Position numbers and translations under genes: made by a program. From contig DASQHX010000010.1 in assembly GCA_035631875.1 (NCBI GenBank), forward strand, positions 154,708 to 218,707: 64,000 nucleotides of DNA, in the 5' to 3' direction. Below the pieces are notes generated by a model. It was not told the DNA's origin and did no database searches. It worked only from the letters and a program-made list of their open reading frames with translations. This DNA is from Nitrosopumilaceae archaeon (GTDB taxonomy: Archaea; Thermoproteota; Nitrososphaeria; Nitrososphaerales; Nitrosopumilaceae). This document shows positions 54,011 through 62,663 of the stretch, one piece after another; within the stretch, counting starts at the first letter, position 1; each line of letters opens with the position of its first letter.

Positions 54011-55853
54011 CAGAAAAGCTGCTTGTAACAGTCATATCAAATTTCAAGGCGTGCCAATCATCCCAATCGTGAAGTACCTTTAGACTAGTATCAGAACAAG
54101 TTACTGTAATTGATGGAGCTGTAGAAGCTATTGTAGCATTTTGAAATGTGAAACTATTGATTGGTGTAGGATTAGATACCGAAGTTTCAACATCTGATTG
54201 CTGTCCTTCAATAAGTTGATCATTATCCCAATCTGGGAGAAGCGCATTTATTGGTGGAGAAAATGCACCATTGGATAAACCATATACAGTCCATTGGGCG
54301 TGTAATGCTGTTACTGGATTTTCAAGAATCGGATTATTATTTTCATCAATATTAAAAGATGTAGTTGGATTACTTGGAGAGTTTTCACCTTCGCTAGAAT
54401 AAGTTAACGGTCTTCCACCCACAGAAACAAACAGGTCTGAAAATTGTCTTGACCAACTCATCACACTAAGATAATTTGGTTTGCAATTTACGGTTGGATC
54501 ACTGGCTACACTATAGGATCCGCCATGTCCAAGACCCAAGTTATGCCCAAGTTCGTGCATAAAGGTTCCTTCTTGTTGGTCTATGCTTCCCACGTGATAT
54601 GAAAATTCTCCCAGGCTTACAAACAAGTCATTAGATGCACCATATGGCGAAGTTGTTACTACTTCTGATATTCCTGATGATTGCGGAGCTGCAGCCTGAT
54701 CATGTCCAAATAGAGCATAATGAAATACCTGCCTTTTCGCAGTAAGAACATTTTTTACACATTGATCTGCTTTTGTTTGAGTTGGACTAGATATTCCACA
54801 ATAAAGTGCAGCTGCAGTTGTGGCAGGATGAGTAATATCCCTATTTCTTTCACTTGCAGACCCAAAATACATGTTTTTTATTTGAGTAAAATCGCTAGTA
54901 TCAGCACCATTCAAAGGACCTGAGATGAGGGTTTTGTGTGGAGTTTCAGCACTTAGAAAAATATGTAGATATATTCCAGTAGTGCCGTCAAGATTTGTCA
55001 CAGGAGCATTCTTGTATGCATTTATCACATCCTGTAACGCAGTTCTGCTAGGAGCGTGGTTTTGCATCCAATCTACCTCTACATAGACATCCTTGTGTTG
55101 TGTACTAGGACATGGATAGTCTTTAGGAGGAATTTCAAATGGTCCGTTTGGATCATTAGGATCACATTGCCATTTGAAATTTGCTGTAACTCCAAGATAA
55201 GTAAATGGAATTTGCAATCCTGTTGCTGTTTTCCAAGTATCACAAATATAATCACCGCTAGAGCCCGCTCTTCCATGTGAATCAGTACATGAAATTATTA
55301 CTGTTTTGTAAGGTTGTGGATAATTAGATGGCGTTGGATAAGGGGGCCAATACGGGGTGCTTGGTGGATCAGCAGCAACAATTTGCTGTGGAAGAGATGT
55401 AATTTTATTACCTACCTTATCAGTATATGACACTGTGAAATAACCTGGTGTTTGTACGTAAAAGTTTGGGGGATCACTCGTATTGCTATTAGAATTCCCA
55501 TTTAACATTAAGTAAGTTGGCAAACCAGTTGATGGCGAACCCAAGTATACATCATTACCGTTGGCAGTCATCATGTTTAATGTCAGTGGCGTCCCAATAG
55601 GATTATTATTTTGATCAAATAATTGTACGATTATTTGCGGATTAGATCCAGGTGAAGTATCTGTGACATTAATTTTTGCACCATGACCTATGACATATCC
55701 AGTAGAAGAGTCATCAAAGACAATTTGACAGGAATTATTCGGGCAATCAGCAAATGCATGACCAAAACCAGTAGAAACAAACAATACTAAAATTATGCCA
55801 ATACTTGTAATTGAACCGTTTAGAAACATTTTAGAAAATTTTCTCAAACACAT
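53985..55853 (-). CDS. Secreted metzincin-type metalloprotease
   Basis: 622 residues. A signal peptide (SITSIGIILVLFVSTGF, cleavage near AFA) is followed by an Ig-like beta domain to about residue 150. A Pro-rich linker leads to a protease domain with FMHELGHNLGLGHGG at about residues 432-446 (HExxHxxGxxH) and a Met-turn NYLSVMSW. The last ~150 residues are another domain. No PEFG tail, so it may be released or rely on the co-encoded surface protein at 53108. Confidence 0.85.
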   Translation of the reverse strand: MCLRKFSKMFLNGSITSIGIILVLFVSTGFGHAFADCPNNSCQIVFDDSSTGYVIGHGAKINVTDTSPGSNPQIIVQLFDQNNNPIGTPLTLNMMTANGNDVYLGSPSTGLPTYLMLNGNSNSNTSDPPNFYVQTPGYFTVSYTDKVGNKITSLPQQIVAADPPSTPYWPPYPTPSNYPQPYKTVIISCTDSHGRAGSSGDYICDTWKTATGLQIPFTYLGVTANFKWQCDPNDPNGPFEIPPKDYPCPSTQHKDVYVEVDWMQNHAPSRTALQDVINAYKNAPVTNLDGTTGIYLHIFLSAETPHKTLISGPLNGADTSDFTQIKNMYFGSASERNRDITHPATTAAALYCGISSPTQTKADQCVKNVLTAKRQVFHYALFGHDQAAAPQSSGISEVVTTSPYGASNDLFVSLGEFSYHVGSIDQQEGTFMHELGHNLGLGHGGSYSVASDPTVNCKPNYLSVMSWSRQFSDLFVSVGGRPLTYSSEGENSPSNPTTSFNIDENNNPILENPVTALHAQWTVYGLSNGAFSPPINALLPDWDNDQLIEGQQSDVETSVSNPTPINSFTFQNATIASTAPSITVTCSDTSLKVLHDWDDWHALKFDMTVTSSFSDGAGGKRG

Positions 55854-56099
55854 CTAACTCCATTTAATAATATTATGATCATTACCAACCCAATTCTACC
55901 CCATTCATCATTATTTGTAATATTAATAACCATTTTGTTTTTTATTTTTAGAATATTGTAATTCTGATATAATTTGAATTATTTTTTATAATAATTCAAC
56001 ATATTGCATATAAAATTATAATTAATGTATTATTAAATCCACATTAGATTGTGGCTGTCATATACACACCAAAACATGTAAAACATACTAGTATGAATT
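55854..56099. other. Intergenic region, very AT-rich, no gene seen
   Basis: Between the metzincin start and the end of the next minus-strand gene. Long A/T runs and no ORF or hairpin I can support. It probably contains the metzincin promoter. Confidence 0.4.
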
Positions 56100-57926
56100 T
56101 TAGTGATGTTCATATATTGAGGTGTTTTGTATTGCTTTGATTTCCTCTTGTTCCATTACTTTTTGTTCTTCATCAGAATCCACCAATCTATACAATTGTT
56201 TTGTGGTAAATTTCATAAAACCATAATCTCCTTTTGGTTGAATTTCATTTGGAATTAATGATTCAGTAAAAGAATACAGTGTGTTTTTTTCATTATCAGA
56301 AATTACCAAGGTAACAGCATGTGTAATGGAATCATGCAACCAGTAAACATAGCCGCCCTCATCCGATGAAAACACGTCAGCCGCATTATGAATATGCGCC
56401 ATAATATGTGGTTTCTTAAATCCATCTTTTTCAATCAGTGAAATAAGATCTTTAAAATTATCATACTTTGTTATTCCCGCTGGCATAACGTCTGTTTTTG
56501 GTTGAGAGATACCTGCATCGTGAAATCTCACATCAGTAGAATATCGGTGATCATTCCATGATCTATCAAGAAAAGACATTTTTTCATAAGATCTGGTGGG
56601 TACAAAGTGGAATGTGAAATATTGAAACTTTCCATCTGTTGAAGGAATTATTGTAGCCTTAGATAACATATTTGTAGGATCATTTATTTCTAATTTTGAA
56701 CCTTTATCATAAACTATTGATGCAATACTGTTTGGAGTAATCATGTCACTACTCTTTGTAATAAAATAGAGTCCAGAATGAATTATTGCATTGATATTAT
56801 AAGGATCAAACATTTTGAAAGTCATGTTTACTGGTTGTCCAGCAGATAGTACTTGATCTTCTATATTTTGATTGTATTTTGAAATATCAAAAACATGTTT
56901 TTCATCGGGCTTGACAATTGTAAGACCATCCGAATAATGAAAGAACCCGCCACCAAATGAGGGCGGCGTCACTATGAATGGACTTCCTCCTATTGCAGAT
57001 AATGCCGCTAATGCATCTAATACAAAACCCGGTCTAACAACTAGGCCTCCACCTCCTCCGCCTGGAACTCCAAGTTCATCATCAACAATAGCAGTACAAG
57101 AGACACCATTTAATGAAATTGTTACAATATCATTAAATTTTACTTGTAAGGCACCTATAGTAGGATCACTGGTACTAATCAATCCACTCGAAGCATACCC
57201 AGATAACGGATCAATTGCAGTCACAATATCTCCTGATTGTGCATGTATAGAATTTCCTGATGAAGGACCAGCAGTAAAAAGCACATTGGCACTGAAAAAT
57301 TTGGTAGTTGCATTAGTACCAGATAGATGAAACGGTACAAGTAAACCGGTAGTATCAGAATCGGATCTCACTCTTACATTAAGAGGATCTGTACCTGCTG
57401 ACTCTGCAAGTGTAATAGTTACGACTCGTTCTAGAGGAAATATATTATCTCCCCCTTCTGTAAATACGAAATTAGTATTTGTAAAGGTTCCATCATTAGG
57501 TCCTGTTTCCGTAAGTACTAACGGTACGCCAGCAGGATTTGAAGTGGAATTTACATTAATTGTAACTGTGTCAGTTTTATTATTAGTAGTAAACACTGGA
57601 TTCGATGAATCATCATAAAAAAATTGATAAGGTGCACCGGCTTGAGCATCACCAGGAGTAATGTGAACCGGACAGCCTGGAAGAGGAAAATTAAGTGTTG
57701 CACCTTCTGCAAATTGGGTAAAACTTGTAAAAATTAATACTGCACAGATTGTTAGAAGAACAGTTACAGAGGGCAAGAATTTCTTTTTAATTAATAATGA
57801 AGTTTTTGTATTAATAATTATTGTAATCTCCCCTTTACAGAGTCTAGAAAATAGACTATGAACAAACCCATTTCCGGTTTTGGAATCAGGTATTTGATGT
57901 TTATCATTTATGAATATTTTATTCAA
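56100..57926 (-). CDS. Large secreted protein of unknown function
   Basis: About 608 residues with an internal-looking signal/anchor at residues ~48-75 (KKKFLPSVTVLLTICAVLIF, cleavage near AEG). Ig/Calx-beta-like repeats follow (TVTINVNSTSNPAGVPLVLTE, DGTFTNTNFVF), then a Gly-rich linker (VPGGGGGGLVV) and a C-terminal domain typical of thaumarchaeal surface proteins. No C-terminal anchor. The start is doubtful: the only in-frame candidate is TTG 57926. A strong GGAGGT at 57943-57948 instead precedes an out-of-frame ATG at 57936 that stops after five codons. Confidence 0.7.
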   Translation of the reverse strand: MNKIFINDKHQIPDSKTGNGFVHSLFSRLCKGEITIIINTKTSLLIKKKFLPSVTVLLTICAVLIFTSFTQFAEGATLNFPLPGCPVHITPGDAQAGAPYQFFYDDSSNPVFTTNNKTDTVTINVNSTSNPAGVPLVLTETGPNDGTFTNTNFVFTEGGDNIFPLERVVTITLAESAGTDPLNVRVRSDSDTTGLLVPFHLSGTNATTKFFSANVLFTAGPSSGNSIHAQSGDIVTAIDPLSGYASSGLISTSDPTIGALQVKFNDIVTISLNGVSCTAIVDDELGVPGGGGGGLVVRPGFVLDALAALSAIGGSPFIVTPPSFGGGFFHYSDGLTIVKPDEKHVFDISKYNQNIEDQVLSAGQPVNMTFKMFDPYNINAIIHSGLYFITKSSDMITPNSIASIVYDKGSKLEINDPTNMLSKATIIPSTDGKFQYFTFHFVPTRSYEKMSFLDRSWNDHRYSTDVRFHDAGISQPKTDVMPAGITKYDNFKDLISLIEKDGFKKPHIMAHIHNAADVFSSDEGGYVYWLHDSITHAVTLVISDNEKNTLYSFTESLIPNEIQPKGDYGFMKFTTKQLYRLVDSDEEQKVMEQEEIKAIQNTSIYEHH

Positions 57927-58062
57927 TTTTATTCATTTACCTCCAAAAGGAATCATTAATTGTAACATTTAATGAAAAATTGTCAATTTTAAAACTATCA
58001 AGACTATTGTAAATCTCTTTTTTTACCACATGATGAATATTCATAATTCATTAATAGTGTAT

Positions 58063-58093
58063 GCTTAGCTGATACAACAAATTCTTAGCTAAG
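58063..58093 (+). promoter_or_regulatory. Inverted-repeat element, copy 1
   Basis: GCTTAGCT - GA - TACAACAA - ATT - CTTAGCTAAG. Half-sites of AGCTAA/TTAGCT flank a TACAACA core. Its end lies 43 nt before an ATG at 58136. Related elements are at 60860-60884 and 63611-63638. Confidence 0.45.
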
Positions 58094-58135
58094 ATATGTA
58101 GTCAACACAATAAACTAGGTAAACTATGATAACAT

Positions 58136-58180
58136 ATGAATTGGATAATAATATGGTGGTGGAAAACACCGTTGGCATAG
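58136..58180 (+). other. Tiny Trp-rich ORF (14 aa)
   Basis: MNWIIIWWWKTPLA, four tryptophans in fourteen residues. A CAATAAACT box centred about 24 nt upstream and the inverted repeat beyond it give it the promoter layout of a leaderless gene. May be a peptide gene or the 5' end of a small RNA. Confidence 0.3.
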
Positions 58181-58200
58181 GTGATCCATTTCCATGTTAA
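58153..58200 (+). other. Tiny overlapping ORF (15 aa)
   Basis: MVVENTVGIGDPFPC, in a different frame from the Trp-rich ORF and overlapping it by 28 nt. Low confidence on its own; listed because both frames lie in a region with promoter-like signals and no larger gene. Confidence 0.22.
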
Positions 58201-58342
58201 CTTAGATGTTGTTAGAATTACATCCATTTGTATTTAGTCATAAATTGATATAGTCAATTATCTAATGAATGTCATAAAGATATTTGTGTGCCAATAATTA
58301 TTCATTTAACTTATTAAACAAGTTCATGCTTTTTTAGAGATT

Positions 58343-59767
58343 ATGAAACCTGTAACATTGAAACACAAAGACAATAATAAAAAACTCCAAAAAATGACAA
58401 ATGTTGCAGAGGTTTTAGGATTACTTGATGAAACTCATAAGGATAAGGAATGGTTGATTCAGGAGATCAAACGACATAAGTTAAAAATGTCCTTAAAAAC
58501 TACCATGAATAGTTTTCAAATTCTGCAAGATTGTCCAGAAGGTTTTATTTCCCATTTATTGCGAGTTCTAAAACATAGTGATTTTGATCCTACAGTGAAT
58601 ATTCCAGTCTTGGTAAAAACATTTCATTGGTTCTTTACTGATATAGTGGGAAGCTCTGATCCAACCATCCTAACTAAAGATCAAGCACGAAATGTATGGG
58701 TACTAAATGAATTGATAGGAAAGACGGACACGTTCATCAGAAGGAACCTTGAATCAGATGTCATGAATATAACTGGAGATGGAATGGTCATAGGATTTAA
58801 TGATGCGCCTGAAAAACCACTTCACCTTGCAATTGAACTACACAAATCACTATCCAAATATAATCAATCCAAAAAAAGTAAAAACAAATTAAAAATAAGG
58901 ATAGGAATTGATACAGGTCCAGTTTATCTCATAAAGGATCTGACAGGAAAAGAAAACTTTTGGGGACCTGGAATAATTATGGCAAGAAGAGTCATGGATT
59001 TGGCTAGACCTATGCAAATATTGACTTCTGGAAGAATTGCGGCAGATATCAGAAAATTAACGTCTAAAAATAAATCAATTATGCACCATGTTGGAGAATA
59101 CAAAATAAAACATGGGGAAAAACTTACAATATTCAATGTATATGGTGAAGGTTTTGGAAATAGGCTTCCACCACTCAATCCAATAGCCGCTGTAACTGCG
59201 ACAGATCCAAATCCCACAAAATTCTTGTTTCCCAAAGTTGAATTAAGACTGGATATAACAGATCCAAAAACCATGATGTGTCACCATACTTGGCTTTGGA
59301 ATGTAATTAACATTACAAATGAACCAACTGATCAAGTATCATATTATCTTGAGGGAGACACTCCAAGAGATTTTGCCGATTTGAATGTAGTTATAAAAGA
59401 TGAAAATAATAAAAAAATCAAAATTACAAGTCTTAATGTAAATCGACCAGAGCGTAAAGAATTCATTGTCAAGCTAAACAAACCTATAAAACCCAATCAA
59501 AAAAGTGTATTAAAATTAGAATATGATTGGGAAGAGCCTGAAAGAAAATTCTTTTACACATTATCGACTGATTGTAAGAAATTCAAATACGAGTTTATCA
59601 TTCCCAAGAGTATAGAGATCGCACCGCGTGTTCTTAGAGTGGATCCAGCAACGAGATATAAAACATATGCCTCACCTCCAGAAATCAAATATCTTAGAGA
59701 TAGAACTGAGATAAGGTGGCAGACTTCTAACGTGCGTGCATATGAGGGATATCAGTTTGAATGGTGA
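58343..59767 (+). CDS. Class III nucleotide cyclase-like protein with novel C-terminal domain
   Basis: 474 residues. A cyclase homology domain spans about 92-285: metal Asp100 in WFFTDIVGSSDP, Asp146 in ITGDGMVIGF, and IRIGIDTGPVYLI. The region normally reading VNxAxR is GIIMARR, so the transition-state Asn is Ile212 while Arg216 remains. Residues ~300-474 form a beta-rich domain (HHTWLWNVINITNEPTDQ, ending AYEGYQFEW) that I do not recognise. Activity therefore uncertain. ATG 58343 with a TATA-like box about 28 nt upstream. Confidence 0.78.
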   Translation: MKPVTLKHKDNNKKLQKMTNVAEVLGLLDETHKDKEWLIQEIKRHKLKMSLKTTMNSFQILQDCPEGFISHLLRVLKHSDFDPTVNIPVLVKTFHWFFTDIVGSSDPTILTKDQARNVWVLNELIGKTDTFIRRNLESDVMNITGDGMVIGFNDAPEKPLHLAIELHKSLSKYNQSKKSKNKLKIRIGIDTGPVYLIKDLTGKENFWGPGIIMARRVMDLARPMQILTSGRIAADIRKLTSKNKSIMHHVGEYKIKHGEKLTIFNVYGEGFGNRLPPLNPIAAVTATDPNPTKFLFPKVELRLDITDPKTMMCHHTWLWNVINITNEPTDQVSYYLEGDTPRDFADLNVVIKDENNKKIKITSLNVNRPERKEFIVKLNKPIKPNQKSVLKLEYDWEEPERKFFYTLSTDCKKFKYEFIIPKSIEIAPRVLRVDPATRYKTYASPPEIKYLRDRTEIRWQTSNVRAYEGYQFEW

Positions 59768-59829
59768 TTTGTAGCATGTAAAATTTATGAAATATTGTTA
59801 GACAGATGAAAATTTAATAAAAACATTTT

Positions 59830-60639
59830 TTATTCATGTTTTAATTTACTTTCTTGAAAAACTTTAGAATCACTCCAACAGTATTTGAAATAATCAAAAC
59901 ACCATTCATGAAAAAAAACATTATCGCTGTAAAACATTTCACTCACATCGACTTCACCATCAACTTTAGGAAACATCACACATGCTTCTTTTTCATTTAA
60001 AACCACAACAACTTGTACATTTTCTTTCATCTTTCTTTCAATAAGGCCTTGTTCTATAAGTTTTTTAAAACCAAGCTTTTCTATGAGTTGTTTTCTATCT
60101 TTAGGAATTATAGCTGATTCTGAAAATATAGAGTTCACTTTTACTCCTTTATTGACCTTCTTTACTAAAAGTTCTAACAAATCAGAGTCATACGGAACCT
60201 CAAATAAAATATTGCACACATATTCATCAGAATTTTTATAAATGTTCTTCCATTGCTCTAATACTTTAACAAATCCTTTGACATATTGACCATCTACAAG
60301 CGCACCAGCTCTTTGAAGGAATTTTTGTGGAAGATCTCCAAAACCATGATCCTTAAAGTATTTCTTGTTTTGTGACAAAAATGCTAATGATGGAATTTGA
60401 TTACATATAATTTTACCATATGTTGTAATGCTATAGTAACCGTCAGATTCTTTAACAATTAGGTTAGATTTTACAAGACGCTCAAAGTTTCTATATACTT
60501 CAGGAACTGTTGCACCGAGTTCTTTGGCAATTATAGAGACTTTGGATTTTTTATCTGAAAGTCTCAATAATATACCAAGACGTTGTTGACTTGCCAACTC
60601 TAAAAAATCGTCTGCGAATTTTTCATAATCGTAATTCAT
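59830..60639 (-). CDS. Transcriptional regulator, winged HTH with DUF1724-like C-domain
   Basis: 269 residues. An N-terminal winged HTH (LELASQQRLGILLRLSDKK, then SIIAKELGATVPEVYRNFERL) is followed by a ~180-residue regulatory domain with CNILFEVPYDSDLLE and FFHEWCFDYFKYCW. The layout matches archaeal regulators that have a DUF1724 sensor. It sits between two cyclase-like genes. Confidence 0.82.
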   Translation of the reverse strand: MNYDYEKFADDFLELASQQRLGILLRLSDKKSKVSIIAKELGATVPEVYRNFERLVKSNLIVKESDGYYSITTYGKIICNQIPSLAFLSQNKKYFKDHGFGDLPQKFLQRAGALVDGQYVKGFVKVLEQWKNIYKNSDEYVCNILFEVPYDSDLLELLVKKVNKGVKVNSIFSESAIIPKDRKQLIEKLGFKKLIEQGLIERKMKENVQVVVVLNEKEACVMFPKVDGEVDVSEMFYSDNVFFHEWCFDYFKYCWSDSKVFQESKLKHE

Positions 60640-60682
60640 ACGCTAGCATTTTACACTATTACAATCTAAATCTTACTTGCAT

Positions 60683-60811
60683 TTATGACTCAGGCCAGTT
60701 TGAACCGCAACTTGGGCACGTACCTCGTAAGCCCTTATATTGTCGTACAAAAATTACGAGTGCTTTATTGCATCCGCATCCCAAACACTCAACATACTCA
60801 AATCGATTCAT
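60683..60811 (-). CDS. Tiny zinc-ribbon protein (42 aa)
   Basis: ATG 60811 to TAA 60683-60685. Sequence landmarks are VECLGCGC near the N-terminus and GTCPSCGSNWPES at the end: two Cys knuckles of a rubredoxin-like zinc ribbon. Divergent from the cyclase-like gene at 60921, with an inverted-repeat element between them. Overlooked at a 60-residue cut-off but clearly coding by motif. Confidence 0.7.
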   Translation of the reverse strand: MNRFEYVECLGCGCNKALVIFVRQYKGLRGTCPSCGSNWPES

Positions 60812-60859
60812 GTGTAATTCTATAGATTGCTGCTGATATTAGTCACGCTTTATAGAAAA

Positions 60860-60884
60860 GCTAAGCATTTACAACATTAGCTAA
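60860..60884 (+). promoter_or_regulatory. Inverted-repeat element, copy 2
   Basis: GCTAAGC - ATT - TACAACA - TTAGCTAA. Ends 37 nt before the ATG at 60921, just upstream of a TATA-like CTTATC at 60891-60896. Shares the TACAACA core and AGCTAA half-sites with copies at 58063 and 63611. Confidence 0.5.
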
Positions 60885-60920
60885 ATTGATCTTATCATCT
60901 TATTTTATCATTAAACAGTT

Positions 60921-61607
60921 ATGAATAATTTATCTAACTCACAAATAGAAGAACATCTAAACAGTACAAATTCACACCTATACAGACTCTTAAGAGATAC
61001 ACTTTATGACGAAGTTACATTTGCAGGAAACTACAAAAGTTGTTGTGTTGGAATAGTAGATGCAGTTAATTCTACAAATACGACATCAAAACTGGTTAAT
61101 GGAAAATTGTGTAGATATTACAGTATTTTTCTTAATGCAATGTCAGTAATTGTGAAAGAGTTTGGCGGAATCGTAATCAAAAACATAGGTGATAGTCTTT
61201 TGTATTATTTCCCAAAAACTTCAGATGGAATAAGCAAGTCGGCTTTCACAGATACTTTGGAATGTAGTATGGCAATGATAGAATCACATGATATAATCAA
61301 TCAAAAAATGCATGAAGAAAGCCTTCCTACTGTAGATTACAGAGTAAGTATAGATTATGGAAATGTAATGATAGCAAAGTCATCAAATTCATTAAATGAA
61401 GATATTTTTGGTTCAACTGTAAACCTTTGTGCAAAGATGAATTCAAAGGCAATGCCTAACAGTATTGTTGTAGGTGGAGATTTGCATCAAATCATAAAAA
61501 ATTTAGAGAGATATAATTTTAATTTAGTAACAGGATATTCTTCAGGATTGAAACTTGATTATCCTATCTACTCTATTGTGCGTAGTAAAACTAAAAAATG
61601 GTTTTAA
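60921..61607 (+). CDS. Class III nucleotide cyclase-like protein
   Basis: 228 residues, essentially a single cyclase homology domain. Asp47 (VGIVDAVNST) and Asp91 (NIGDSLLYYF) correspond to the metal ligands. DIFGSTVNLCAKMNS keeps the Asn (168) but has Lys172 instead of the transition-state Arg. Activity is possible but not certain. Leaderless ATG with an inverted-repeat operator candidate directly upstream. Confidence 0.8.
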   Translation: MNNLSNSQIEEHLNSTNSHLYRLLRDTLYDEVTFAGNYKSCCVGIVDAVNSTNTTSKLVNGKLCRYYSIFLNAMSVIVKEFGGIVIKNIGDSLLYYFPKTSDGISKSAFTDTLECSMAMIESHDIINQKMHEESLPTVDYRVSIDYGNVMIAKSSNSLNEDIFGSTVNLCAKMNSKAMPNSIVVGGDLHQIIKNLERYNFNLVTGYSSGLKLDYPIYSIVRSKTKKWF

Positions 61608-61633
61608 CTGTAAACAATAGAAAAAACGTAATT

Positions 61634-62554
61634 TTATTGAATAATGGTTCCGCTACCCACAATACGAATGGTTTGTGATTCCGGTTTTAGAATAACACAG
61701 ACATCACCCTTTTCAAATACTGCAGGTTTGCCTAATGATAATTTCATAGGTTTTAGTGAAGTGATCTTTGCAGGTCTAATTTGTAATCCTATATTTATAA
61801 GAAACATCTGGTTCTCACCTAGTTCTCCTTTGAAAAATTTGTTTTGCAAATAATCTATAGTTATCTCTTGAGATATTTGAGCTGAGTCAGGTATACATAA
61901 TAAATCCCCCCTCTGAACATCGTCTGAAGTAATTCCTTTTACAGAAAGGCCAACACGTGCCGGAGAAATTGCTTCATCTACTGGGTCATCATGCATTTGT
62001 ATAGATTTTATTACAACATCAGAGCCTTTAGGCAAGAGTTTTAGGTTATCGTATGTTTTTGTCTTTCCTTGAGTTACTTTTCCCAAGATTACAGTTCCAA
62101 CTCCCTTGACATCAAAGCAATGGTCTATTGAAATTTTGGTCTTGCCGTCTTTTGTTACAGGTTGCAAGGCATCTGCTTCTTTCTTTAGATCATCAAGTTC
62201 AACTAGTTTGTATTGTTCTACCACAGTACCCTTGATCATCATAAGGAGTTTGTTTCTATCAACTCCATACGAGTGACATAACAAACCATGGGTTTTTTTA
62301 AGAACGTCTAGTGCAACAATTTGTTCTCCTGTGAATTTATCAAGATTTGTCACATAAAAAATTACATATTCGCCCATATTGATGGCCTGAAAAAGTGGCT
62401 GTATTTTTTCTGGAAAACCAGTAGGAATAGTCCAAGTTTTTACAACGTCAGATTCTTTTCTATCATATATTGTAATATCAGTAGATGTTCCCTTTTTGCC
62501 AAAATCTTTTGCAATTGATTCATCACCAAGTAATGTATAGTTAATTGACTTCAT
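61634..62554 (-). CDS. EF1A/SelB-like protein with degenerate GTPase domain
   Basis: 306 residues related to archaeal EF-Tu/EF1A-like proteins. The last ~170 residues are the EF-Tu domain 2/3 beta barrels (FDVKGVGTVILGKVTQG, LSVKGITSDDVQRGDLLC, GSGTIIQ). The N-terminal part is G-domain-like in layout (NYTLLGDESIAKDFGKKG, VIFYVTNLDKF), but the P-loop GxxxxGK(S/T) and NKxD motifs are not intact, so GTP binding is doubtful. Role in translation unknown. Confidence 0.8.
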   Translation of the reverse strand: MKSINYTLLGDESIAKDFGKKGTSTDITIYDRKESDVVKTWTIPTGFPEKIQPLFQAINMGEYVIFYVTNLDKFTGEQIVALDVLKKTHGLLCHSYGVDRNKLLMMIKGTVVEQYKLVELDDLKKEADALQPVTKDGKTKISIDHCFDVKGVGTVILGKVTQGKTKTYDNLKLLPKGSDVVIKSIQMHDDPVDEAISPARVGLSVKGITSDDVQRGDLLCIPDSAQISQEITIDYLQNKFFKGELGENQMFLINIGLQIRPAKITSLKPMKLSLGKPAVFEKGDVCVILKPESQTIRIVGSGTIIQ

Positions 62555-62663
62555 TGTGCTAGTAAAAGTTCATCATAAAGTAACATGTAAAAAATCTTGT
62601 GCAAGTAGATATTTGAGAAATATAACAAAAAATAATTTAAGTTATTTCAGCGAATCCAGAGGA

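Larger units (their letters stand above)
58094..58342. other. Gene-poor region with two overlapping tiny ORFs
   Basis: Apart from the ORFs at 58136-58180 and 58153-58200 nothing protein-coding is visible. A short hairpin GGTG-GAAAA-CACC is present at about 58158-58170. The right end holds the promoter of the cyclase-like gene (CTTATTAAAC about 28 nt before its ATG). Confidence 0.4.
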
